Shown here in pieces: positions 56,910 through 64,000 of a stretch of 64,000 bases of DNA. The DNA lies in the NCBI GenBank assembly GCA_024742405.1, contig JANSYP010000006.1, forward strand, positions 1-64,000. Direction: 5' to 3'. Position numbers and translations under genes: made by a program. The stretch is from Paracoccaceae bacterium. Its GTDB lineage: Bacteria; Pseudomonadota; Alphaproteobacteria; Rhodobacterales; Rhodobacteraceae. Numbering within the stretch: position 1 is the stretch's first letter; each line of letters starts with the position of its first letter. The notes beneath the pieces are model-generated. The model had not been told where the DNA came from. It was given only the letters and a program-made list of their open reading frames with translations, and searched no databases.

Positions 56910-58341
56910 GTGTTGCCGCCGCCGCGGCTGCAAATGCCTCGATCCCGAACAGGTTGAACACGCCAAGCACCATCGCCCCGGCTGACGCGAGCAGGAACAC
57001 GGTCAGCACCGGCTGCACTTCGCCGTCGAGCGGTTCGGTCTCTTCGCCGAAATACATGAAATAGACGATCCGCAGATAGTAGAAGGCGCCGATCACTGAC
57101 GCGATGACCCCCGCTACGGCGAGCCATGTCAGACCCGCATCCACCGCGGCGGTGAGCACATAGAACTTGCCGAAGAACCCCACCAGCGGCGGCACGCCGG
57201 CCAGCGAAAACATCAGCACCAGCATGGCCAGCGCTCGTAATGGGTCGCGCCGCGAATACATGCGCAGGGACGCGATATCAGTCACGGGCTGACCGTTGCG
57301 CTCCATCGACAGAATGAAGGCGAAGGCGCCGATATTCATCGTCACATAGATGGCCATGTAGACCAGCATGGCCTGCACGCCGAGTGCTGTGCCCGCCGCC
57401 AGCCCCATCAGCGCAAAGCCCATATGGGCGATCGAGGAATAGGCCATCAGACGCTTGATGTTTGTCTGTCCGATCGCCGCGATGCCACCGACGAACATCG
57501 AGATGACGCTGAGAAAGGCGATGATCTGCTGCCAGTCGGCGACGGCCTCGCCGAACGCACCATGGAGCAGGCGCCCGAAGAGCAGCATCGCCGCCACCTT
57601 GGGCGCCGTGGCGAAGAATGCCGTGACCGGCGTCGGCGAGCCTTCGTAGACATCCGGTGTCCACATATGGAAGGGCGCGGCCGACACCTTGAAGGCAAGC
57701 CCGGCGGCTAGGAACACCAGTCCGAACAGCAGACCGAGCGACAGCTCGCCCTCGGTCGCCGTGGTCACGATGCCCGCGAACTGGGTTGTGCCGGCATAGC
57801 CATAGGTCAGCGAGGCGCCATAGAGCAGCAGGCCGGAGCCGAGAGCGCCGAGCACGAAGTACTTAAGCCCCGCCTCGGTCGATTTGACACTGTCGCGGCG
57901 CAGGGCGGCGACGACGTACAGCGCCAGCGACTGCAACTCCAGCCCCATGTAAAGCGCCATCAGATCGCCCGCGGAGACCATAACCATCATGCCGACGACA
58001 GCGAGCGTGATCAGGATGGGATACTCGAACCGCAGCAGCCCGCGCCGCTCCATATACTCCTGGCTCATGAACAGAACCGCGGCCGCGGAGGCGAGGATCA
58101 TCACCTTGGCAAAGCGCGAATAGCCGTCATCGATGAACATGCCGTTGAATGCCGTTCGGCTGTCCTGCACCGACAGCGCGATCCAGAGCGCCACGAGCAC
58201 GAGCATTCCGGAGGTGGCCCAGACGAGCATCTGCGCGACCTCGTCCTTGCGCGTATAGACCGCGAGCAGCAGCGCGCCCATGGCGTAGACCGACAGAACG
58301 ATCTCGGGCAGAACGGCGGAGATATCGGCGGCGATCATCAC
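56899..58341 (-). CDS. nuoN: NADH-quinone oxidoreductase subunit N
   Basis: A 480-residue membrane subunit of Complex I with about 14 helices, one of three antiporter-like proton-pumping subunits. Visible features are the Lys/Glu charged helix residues in [15 protein letters not shown] and the stretch [26 protein letters not shown] precedes the ATG at 58341. It follows nuoM by 7 bp and is followed by birA with overlap. Length agrees with other alphaproteobacterial NuoN. Confidence 0.97.
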   Translation of the reverse strand: MMIAADISAVLPEIVLSVYAMGALLLAVYTRKDEVAQMLVWATSGMLVLVALWIALSVQDSRTAFNGMFIDDGYSRFAKVMILASAAAVLFMSQEYMERRGLLRFEYPILITLAVVGMMVMVSAGDLMALYMGLELQSLALYVVAALRRDSVKSTEAGLKYFVLGALGSGLLLYGASLTYGYAGTTQFAGIVTTATEGELSLGLLFGLVFLAAGLAFKVSAAPFHMWTPDVYEGSPTPVTAFFATAPKVAAMLLFGRLLHGAFGEAVADWQQIIAFLSVISMFVGGIAAIGQTNIKRLMAYSSIAHMGFALMGLAAGTALGVQAMLVYMAIYVTMNIGAFAFILSMERNGQPVTDIASLRMYSRRDPLRALAMLVLMFSLAGVPPLVGFFGKFYVLTAAVDAGLTWLAVAGVIASVIGAFYYLRIVYFMYFGEETEPLDGEVQPVLTVFLLASAGAMVLGVFNLFGIEAFAAAAAATLVQ

Positions 58342-58348
58342 TGGGTCC

Positions 58349-59899
58349 TCAATGCGGGGCCTGGGCGGCGAGTTGCGTCGCCGCGGCGTGGTCGAGCAGC
58401 GCGGTCTGGTGGTTCGACACGAGCGCCGCGACCGACGGGCCGATGATGTCGGTCACCAGACTGGGATAGACGCCGAGCAGCAGGGTCATCGCGATCAGCG
58501 GCGCGAAAATGGCTTTCTCGCGCAGGTTCATATCGGTGATCGAGCGCAGGCTTTCCTTGATCAGATCGCCCATCACCACGCGCCGGTAGAGCCAGAGCGC
58601 ATAGGCCGCCGACAGGATCACACCCGTCGTAGCGATCATTGCGACCCAGGTGTTGACCTGGAAGATCCCCATGATCGTAAGGAACTCGCCCACGAACCCG
58701 GATGTGCCCGGAAGACCCACGTTGGCCATGGTGAAGAGCATGAAGATCGCCGCATAGGCCGGCATGCGGTTCACCAAACCGCCATAGGCGCTGATCTCGC
58801 GCGTATGCATCCGGTCATAGATCACCCCGACGCAGAGAAAGAGTGCGCCGGAGATGAAGCCGTGGCTGATCATCTGAAAGATCGCACCGTCGACGCCCTG
58901 CTGGTTCAGCGCGAAAATGCCCATCGTGACATAACCCATATGCGCGACCGACGAGTAGGCTATGAGCTTCTTCATGTCCTCCTGCACCAGCGCCACAAGG
59001 CTGGTGTAGACGACCGCGATGGCACTCAGCCACAGAACCAGCGGCCCCATCACGTCGGAGCCGACCGGGAACATCGGCACGGAAAAGCGCAGGAAGCCGT
59101 AGCCACCCATCTTGAGCAGGATCGCGGCCAGGACCACGGAGCCCGCGGTCGGGGCCTCGACATGCGCATCCGGCAGCCAGGTATGGACCGGCCACATCGG
59201 CATCTTGACCGCGAAGCTCGCGAAGAAGGCCAGCCACAGCAGGGTTTGCACCCCGCCGATGACCTGCACGCCCAGCAGGCTAAAGGTCGCTGTGCTGAAC
59301 TCATGGGTCATCAGCGTCGGGATGTCGGTCGTGCCAGCCTCAATATACATCGCGACCATCGCGACCAACATCAGCACCGACCCGAGGAAGGTGTAGAGGA
59401 AGAACTTGAAGGCCGCGTAGATCCGCTTCTTGCCGCCCCAGATCCCGATGATCAGGAACATCGGGATCAGACCGCCCTCGAAGAAGAGATAGAACAGCAC
59501 CAGATCGAGCGCGCAAAAGACACCGAGCATCAGCGTCTCGAGCATCAGGAACGCGATCATGTATTCCTTCACCCGATGCTTGACGGTCCAGCAGGCCGCG
59601 ATGGTCAGTGGCATCAGGAATGTCGTGAGCATCACGAACAGGACCGAGATCCCGTCCACACCCATCTTGTAGGTCAGCCCCAGGATCCACTCGCGTTCCT
59701 CGACGAACTGAAACCCTGTATCGTTCGGGTTGAACCCGACAATCACAAAAAGCGAAATCAGGAATGTCAGCGATGTCGCGACCAGCGCGACCCATTTGGC
59801 GTTGCGCTGCGCATCCTCGTCATCGCCGCGCAGGAACACCGCGAGGATCACCGCCGCGACGGCCGGCAGAAAAGTGATCAGCGAAAGCAGATTGTCCAT
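58349..59899 (-). CDS. nuoM: NADH-quinone oxidoreductase subunit M
   Basis: A 516-residue antiporter-like Complex I subunit with about 14 helices. Signature stretches are [36 protein letters not shown] and [18 protein letters not shown]. It pumps protons with NuoL and NuoN during NADH oxidation. It lies 4 bp after nuoL and 7 bp before nuoN, so the genes are co-translated. Length is standard. Confidence 0.98.
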   Translation of the reverse strand: MDNLLSLITFLPAVAAVILAVFLRGDDEDAQRNAKWVALVATSLTFLISLFVIVGFNPNDTGFQFVEEREWILGLTYKMGVDGISVLFVMLTTFLMPLTIAACWTVKHRVKEYMIAFLMLETLMLGVFCALDLVLFYLFFEGGLIPMFLIIGIWGGKKRIYAAFKFFLYTFLGSVLMLVAMVAMYIEAGTTDIPTLMTHEFSTATFSLLGVQVIGGVQTLLWLAFFASFAVKMPMWPVHTWLPDAHVEAPTAGSVVLAAILLKMGGYGFLRFSVPMFPVGSDVMGPLVLWLSAIAVVYTSLVALVQEDMKKLIAYSSVAHMGYVTMGIFALNQQGVDGAIFQMISHGFISGALFLCVGVIYDRMHTREISAYGGLVNRMPAYAAIFMLFTMANVGLPGTSGFVGEFLTIMGIFQVNTWVAMIATTGVILSAAYALWLYRRVVMGDLIKESLRSITDMNLREKAIFAPLIAMTLLLGVYPSLVTDIIGPSVAALVSNHQTALLDHAAATQLAAQAPH

Positions 59900-59903
59900 C
59901 GCG

Positions 59904-62078
59904 TCAGCCCCCGGCCCGGATCGCGACCCAGGTGATCAGGACAACCAGACCGATCACCATGGCGAAGGCATAATGGAAGATGTAGCCGGATTGCGCCCGC
60001 CCCGCGAGGCGGGTGAAGAACGGCACGATGCCCATGGCAAGTCCGTTGATGCCGCCATCGATGGTCGCGCCATCTCCGTACTTCCAAAGGAAACGCCCGA
60101 TCGCCTTGGCCGGTCTGACGAAGATCGCGTCGTAAAGCTCGTCGAAATACCACTTGTTGAGCAGGAAGTTGTAGAGTGGCCAGTTCAACTCGGCGACCTT
60201 AGCCGGCAGATCGGTACGGCGGATATACATCAGGAAAGCGAGGCCGAAGCCGAGGATCATCGCGATAAATGGCGAGAGCTTCACCCATTTCGGCGCGTAG
60301 TGGGCATCGTTGAGCACATTGTTTTCCGGATGAATGTAGATCCCGCCGAAGCTTTGTGGCGCGTGATGCTCTGCGGCAATCTGGGCATGCTCTTCGGGCG
60401 TGGTGCCCTCGACATGGTGCGCCTCGACCATGGCGTCATGGCTAGACCCCTGCTCCGCCCCGTCAGCGGTCGCGCCGGCGCCTTCGCCGTGGGCCGCAGT
60501 AGTCTGCGCGCCGTGGCCGTCGTCGGCATGTACCTCACTATGGGGGATCGCGAAGAATCGCTCGACCTCATGGTGGTCCCCGAAGAAGCTCTTGTACCAG
60601 ATCATCCCCGAAAAAATGCCGCCGATCGCCAGCGCGACGAGGGGGATCAACATGATCCGGGGGCTTTCGTGGGCCTGCTCATGGGTGTGCCTGTCGCCCC
60701 GCGGCGTGCCGAAGAAGGTGAGAAACATCAGCCGCCAGGAATAGAAGGCCGTCATCACCGCCGCGATCACCAGCATCCAGTAGGCATAGCCCGCGGCACT
60801 GTTGGTCCCCGCCCAGGCGGACTCGATGATCGCGTCCTTCGACAGGAACCCGGCGAAGCCGAGCTGGGTCAAAGGCACGCCGACACCGGTGATGGCCAGC
60901 GTGCCCACCATCATTGCCCAGAAGGTATAGGGGATCTTCTTTCGCAGACCGCCATAGTTCCGCATGTCCTGCTCGTGATGCATCGCGTGGATGACCGAGC
61001 CCGCGCCGAGGAAAAGCAGCCCCTTGAAAAAGGCGTGCGTCAGAAGGTGGAACATCGCGGCGCTGTAGACGCCGACGCCCGCGGCCACGAACATGTAGCC
61101 GAGCTGCGAGCAGGTCGAGTAGGCAATCACGCGCTTGATGTCGTTCTGTACCAGCCCGACGGTGGCGGCAAAGAATGCCGTCGTGGCGCCCATGAAGGTG
61201 ACGAAGGTCATCGCCTCCGGCGCGTACTCCATCAGCGGCGACATGCGGCAGATCAGAAATACGCCCGCGGTTACCATGGTCGCGGCGTGGATCAGCGCCG
61301 ACACCGGCGTCGGGCCTTCCATCGCATCGGGCAGCCAGGTGTGCAGAAAGAGCTGCGCCGACTTGCCCATTGCGCCGATGAACAACAGCACCGCGATCAG
61401 GTTCGCCGCGTTCCAATCCTGCCAGAGGAAGTTGATCTGCGTTTCAGCCAGTTCCGGTCCCGAGGCGAAAATCACGTCGAAATCCGTGCTGTCGACCAGG
61501 AAAAAGAGCGTCGCGATCCCCAGATAGAACCCGAAATCGCCGACGCGGTTGACCACGAACGCCTTGATCGCCGCGGCATTGGCCGACGGCTTGCGGTAAT
61601 AGAACCCGATCAGAAGGTAGGAGGCGACGCCCACGCCCTCCCAGCCAAAGAACATCTGGACGAGGTTGTTGGCCGTCACCAGCATGAGCATGGCGAAGGT
61701 GAAGAACGACAGATAGGCAAAAAACCGGGGGCGGTAGCTTTCCTCGCCCTCGCGGAAATTCTCGTCATGGGCCATGTAGCCGAAGCTGTAGAGGTGGACG
61801 AAAGCCGAGACCGTGGTCACCACGATCAGCATGATCGCCGTCAGCCGGTCGAGCCTGACCCCCCAATAGGCGCTGAGGCTGCCGCTCTCGATCCAGCGCA
61901 TGATCTCGACGATGCGCGTCTCTCCGTCGAAGGTGAAGAAGACGATCCAGGACAGCAGGCAGGACAGGAACAGCAGGCCCGTCGCCGTCCACATCGCCGC
62001 CTTCTCGCCTATGATCTTCCAGGCAAAGCCTGCGATGAGAGCGCCAAGCAGAGGCGCGAAAAGGATGATCTGCACCAT
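59904..62078 (-). CDS. nuoL: NADH-quinone oxidoreductase subunit L
   Basis: A 724-residue antiporter-like Complex I subunit with the long lateral helix at the C-terminus. Motifs include [44 protein letters not shown] written in parts, and [19 protein letters not shown] hydrophilic insert with many H, E, A and G residues (about 530-600) lies before the last helices, as seen in other alphaproteobacteria. It is longer than E. coli NuoL (613 residues). It follows nuoK by 3 bp. Confidence 0.96.
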   Translation of the reverse strand: MVQIILFAPLLGALIAGFAWKIIGEKAAMWTATGLLFLSCLLSWIVFFTFDGETRIVEIMRWIESGSLSAYWGVRLDRLTAIMLIVVTTVSAFVHLYSFGYMAHDENFREGEESYRPRFFAYLSFFTFAMLMLVTANNLVQMFFGWEGVGVASYLLIGFYYRKPSANAAAIKAFVVNRVGDFGFYLGIATLFFLVDSTDFDVIFASGPELAETQINFLWQDWNAANLIAVLLFIGAMGKSAQLFLHTWLPDAMEGPTPVSALIHAATMVTAGVFLICRMSPLMEYAPEAMTFVTFMGATTAFFAATVGLVQNDIKRVIAYSTCSQLGYMFVAAGVGVYSAAMFHLLTHAFFKGLLFLGAGSVIHAMHHEQDMRNYGGLRKKIPYTFWAMMVGTLAITGVGVPLTQLGFAGFLSKDAIIESAWAGTNSAAGYAYWMLVIAAVMTAFYSWRLMFLTFFGTPRGDRHTHEQAHESPRIMLIPLVALAIGGIFSGMIWYKSFFGDHHEVERFFAIPHSEVHADDGHGAQTTAAHGEGAGATADGAEQGSSHDAMVEAHHVEGTTPEEHAQIAAEHHAPQSFGGIYIHPENNVLNDAHYAPKWVKLSPFIAMILGFGLAFLMYIRRTDLPAKVAELNWPLYNFLLNKWYFDELYDAIFVRPAKAIGRFLWKYGDGATIDGGINGLAMGIVPFFTRLAGRAQSGYIFHYAFAMVIGLVVLITWVAIRAGG

Positions 62079-62081
62079 CGC

Positions 62082-62387
62082 TCAGCCTTTCATATTGTTG
62101 ACGTCTTCGACAGCGATCGTCCCGCGGTTGCGGAAGAAGCAGACAAGGATGGCAAGCCCGATGGCCGCCTCCGCGGCGGCCACCGTCAGCACGAAGAGCG
62201 TAAAGACCTGGCCCGTGAGATCGTTGAGAAAGGCCGAAAACGCGACGAGGTTGATGTTGACCGCCAGCAGGATGAGCTCGATCGACATCAGGATGATGAT
62301 GACGTTCTTGCGGTTCAGGAACAGCCCGAAAATGCCGATGATAAAGAGCGTCGCGGCGACGGTCAGGTAGTGTTCCAGTCCGATCAT
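62082..62387 (-). CDS. nuoK: NADH-quinone oxidoreductase subunit K
   Basis: A 101-residue membrane subunit with three helices; this is the standard length. Conserved glutamates of the proton path are in [12 protein letters not shown] and [26 protein letters not shown] gives a strong ribosome-binding site before the ATG at 62387, so the longer upstream frame is not used. A 27-codon ORF lies between it and nuoJ. Confidence 0.97.
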   Translation of the reverse strand: MIGLEHYLTVAATLFIIGIFGLFLNRKNVIIILMSIELILLAVNINLVAFSAFLNDLTGQVFTLFVLTVAAAEAAIGLAILVCFFRNRGTIAVEDVNNMKG

Positions 62388-62403
62388 CTCAGTCCCTCCC
62401 GGC

Positions 62404-62487
62404 CTATTTGCGCCGGTTGAAGTATCCGAACGCCGCCAGCACAGCGACGGCGATAGCCACAAGGATGGCGATCTGGTCGCCGTCCAT
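62404..62487 (-). CDS. Small membrane ORF between nuoJ and nuoK
   Basis: A 27-residue frame whose ATG overlaps the nuoJ stop codon as TGATG. It encodes a single hydrophobic helix ([18 protein letters not shown]) with a charged start (MDGDQ) and a basic end (NRRK), so the N-terminus would stay outside by the positive-inside rule. AGGGG lies about 6 nt ahead of the start. It is followed 16 bp later by nuoK. It could be a supernumerary Complex I peptide. Extra reading frames are known in the Rhodobacter nuo operon, but I cannot match this one to a named family. Confidence 0.6.
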   Translation of the reverse strand: MDGDQIAILVAIAVAVLAAFGYFNRRK

Positions 62488-63101
62488 CAGAGCCCCTGCC
62501 CCGGTTTCACGTCCTTGATCTCCAGCGCCTCTGCCGGATCGCGGTACATCTGGGACAGTACGTCCTGGCGCTTGATGCCTTCCTTGTGGCGCAGCGTCAG
62601 AACGATCGCACCGATCATCGCGACCAGCAGGATCAGTCCCGAGAGCTGGAAGAGCAGTATGTAGTCGTCATAGATCAGCAGCCCCAGGGCGGCCGTGTTG
62701 TGCGTCTCTTCCAGCGGCGGGGCGATGTTGGCGCGCAGATCCTCGGCTTCCGGCGCAAAACTCCAGGACCCGAAGGCGAGCGCCAACTGCATCAAAAGCA
62801 CGATGGCGATCATCAGCGACAGTGGGAGGTATTTCGCCATCTCCGCGCGAAGCTGCGCGAAATCCACATCGAGCATCATCACCACGAAGAGAAACAGCAC
62901 TGCCACCGCGCCGACATAGACGATCACCAGGAGCATCGCGACGAACTCCGCACCGAGCAGCACGAAAAGCCCTGCCGAAGACAGAAACGCCAGGATCAGC
63001 CAGAGCACGGAGTGCACCGGGTGGCGCGAGATCACGGTGAAGAGCCCGCCCGCGAGCACGCCTGCCGCGAAGCAATAGAAGGCGATGGCAGGAACGGTCA
63101 T
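62487..63101 (-). CDS. nuoJ: NADH-quinone oxidoreductase subunit J
   Basis: A 204-residue membrane subunit with five helices. Typical parts are [21 protein letters not shown] in shorter blocks and the third-helix region [19 protein letters not shown], with the pi-bulge area of Complex I. The C-terminal loop after the last helix is hydrophilic. Its ATG overlaps the CMD stop by ATGA and its stop overlaps the small ORF start, so translation is coupled on both sides. Confidence 0.96.
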   Translation of the reverse strand: MTVPAIAFYCFAAGVLAGGLFTVISRHPVHSVLWLILAFLSSAGLFVLLGAEFVAMLLVIVYVGAVAVLFLFVVMMLDVDFAQLRAEMAKYLPLSLMIAIVLLMQLALAFGSWSFAPEAEDLRANIAPPLEETHNTAALGLLIYDDYILLFQLSGLILLVAMIGAIVLTLRHKEGIKRQDVLSQMYRDPAEALEIKDVKPGQGL

Positions 63102-63496
63102 GGGGCGTCCTCCTGACGTTCGAACACTTCGATCGCCGCGTTGAGCGCGTTGATCATGGCCGGAAACCCGCCATAGAGCGCCATCTGGTAGATCACCTCG
63201 GCAATCTCGATCTTCGACGCGCCAGCATTGAGCGCGTTTTGCACGTGGACCTGAAGTTGCGGCTTCGTCTGCCCGCCCATCGCCGCCAGTGCCGCGATGG
63301 TCGCAAGATAACGTGTGCGGATATCAAGGCCCGGGCGGTTGTAAAACTCTCCGAAAGACACGTTGATGACCATGTCCGCGAGCCCCGGCACATGGGCGTC
63401 ATAGCGCGCGTGCAAAGCCTCGGTGATGCCGGGATTGGTCGCTTCGGCCAGCGCCTGGGCGTCGGCAAAGCGTTGATCTGGTGTCACATCGCTCAT
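63098..63496 (-). CDS. Carboxymuconolactone decarboxylase family protein within nuo operon
   Basis: A 132-residue all-helical CMD-fold protein, with [37 protein letters not shown] and [20 protein letters not shown]. It has no cysteine, so it lacks the CxxC of AhpD-type peroxidase partners and is closer to the decarboxylase branch. It overlaps nuoI at its start and nuoJ at its stop, each by four bases, so it is fully embedded in Complex I expression. Its substrate is unknown. A role in assembly or quinone metabolism is speculation. Confidence 0.88.
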   Translation of the reverse strand: MSDVTPDQRFADAQALAEATNPGITEALHARYDAHVPGLADMVINVSFGEFYNRPGLDIRTRYLATIAALAAMGGQTKPQLQVHVQNALNAGASKIEIAEVIYQMALYGGFPAMINALNAAIEVFERQEDAP

Positions 63497-63987
63497 CGGT
63501 AGGGCGCGTCGATTTCGAGATTGCGGGCGATCTCGGCCTCCCAGCGATCTCCGTTCGCGAGCAGCTTTTCCTTGTTGTAGTAGAGCTCTTCGCGGGTCTC
63601 GGTCGCGAACTCGAAATTCGGGCCTTCGACGATCGCGTCCACGGGGCAGGCTTCCTCACAGAATCCGCAATAGATGCATTTGGTCATGTCGATGTCGTAG
63701 CGCGTTGTCCGGCGCGAGCCGTCCTCGCGCGGTTCGGCATCGATGGTGATGGCCTGGGCCGGGCAGATCGCTTCGCAGAGCTTGCAGGCGATGCAGCGTT
63801 CCTCGCCGTTGGGATAGCGGCGCAGCGCGTGCTCGCCGCGGAACCGCGGGGAGAGCGGACCCTTTTCATGGGGGTAGTTCAGCGTCGCCTTGGGCGCAAA
63901 GAAGTAGCGCAGCCCCAGGCGCATGCCGTGGACAAAGTCTGCCAGAAGGAAGTACTTGCCGGCGCGGTTCCAGTCGATCTGAGTCAT
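63493..63987 (-). CDS. nuoI: NADH-quinone oxidoreductase subunit I
   Basis: A 164-residue iron-sulphur subunit (TYKY type) holding clusters N6a and N6b. The two 4Fe-4S motifs are C65, C68, C71, C75 ([12 protein letters not shown]) and C104, C107, C110, C114 ([12 protein letters not shown]). The N-terminus is amphipathic and rests on the membrane arm. A GGAGAG site precedes the ATG at 63987. Its stop overlaps the next gene by ATGA. The upstream part of the nuo operon lies outside the window. Confidence 0.98.
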   Translation of the reverse strand: MTQIDWNRAGKYFLLADFVHGMRLGLRYFFAPKATLNYPHEKGPLSPRFRGEHALRRYPNGEERCIACKLCEAICPAQAITIDAEPREDGSRRTTRYDIDMTKCIYCGFCEEACPVDAIVEGPNFEFATETREELYYNKEKLLANGDRWEAEIARNLEIDAPYR

Positions 63988-64000
63988 ACGTCTCTCCTAG

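Noticed and set aside
58352-62420. Two very long plus-strand frames (527 and 896 codons) opposite nuoM, nuoL and nuoK
   Set aside because: They are rich in H, R, Q, E and D and are complementary to well-supported membrane subunits; they are shadows.

Overview
The window is a stretch of GC-rich alphaproteobacterial chromosome, most probably from the Rhodobacterales (Rhodobacteraceae/Roseobacteraceae). The evidence is the GC-rich third codon positions, a nuoN-birA-coaX-rnj order at the end of the Complex I operon, RNase J in a Gram-negative setting, an Usg-family protein, an IalB-family protein, a VPLPA-CTERM-type sorting signal, and MtgA/MetF one-carbon genes. No rRNA, tRNA, CRISPR array, phage or intact insertion sequence is visible. 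Most of the window is housekeeping sequence with small accessory islands.

Layout. 1-7357 is an acetate locus: the 3' end of acs, a two-subunit sodium/solute symporter (DUF4212 plus SSS), a CNB-CBS-nucleotidyltransferase protein (DUF294 type), a membrane protein, a degenerate receiver, and a membrane histidine-kinase-like protein fused to a DEDDh exonuclease. 7412-11837 is an RND efflux pump with its adaptor, on the minus strand. 12002-16627 holds usg, gyrA and a CorC/HlyC-type CBS protein, followed by two terminators that may frame a small RNA. 17012-22838 is an envelope block: IalB protein, then a minus-strand operon of L,D-transpeptidase, lpxD, acyl carrier protein and ketoacyl synthase, then a divergent DUF882 peptidase.

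22933-30577 holds lon with a heat-shock-like promoter, a sorted surface protein, tgt and a retropepsin-RimK fusion. 30696-36429 holds rlmE, ppx, a virulence-factor-like/metF-like/mtgA trio and lldD with a palindromic candidate operator. 36626-46188 is a run of small genes: outer-membrane beta-barrel, AIM24 family, cupin, methyltransferase with an eroded duplicate of its 5' end, rplY, GNAT, DM13, ABM monooxygenase, pth, DUF2237, an atypical SDR, two small envelope proteins and a SnoaL-like protein.

46608-53438 holds prfC, a His-rich PCuAC-like metal chaperone overlapping a DUF3299-like protein, an RgpF-like glycan protein with a C8 tract at its start, a phytase-like esterase and an RhlE-type helicase. 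53670-63987 is one minus-strand run, nuoI-CMD-nuoJ-small ORF-nuoK-nuoL-nuoM-nuoN-birA-coaX-rnj, with many start/stop overlaps.

The best leads for undescribed biology are the nucleotidyltransferase/receiver/kinase-exonuclease set next to the acetate transporter, the 27-codon membrane ORF and the cysteine-free carboxymuconolactone decarboxylase inside the nuo operon, the lpxD-linked ACP/ketoacyl synthase pair, the His-rich metal chaperone with a dyad over its promoter, and the candidate sRNA near 16780. All functional assignments come from reading the sequence; no database search was run.
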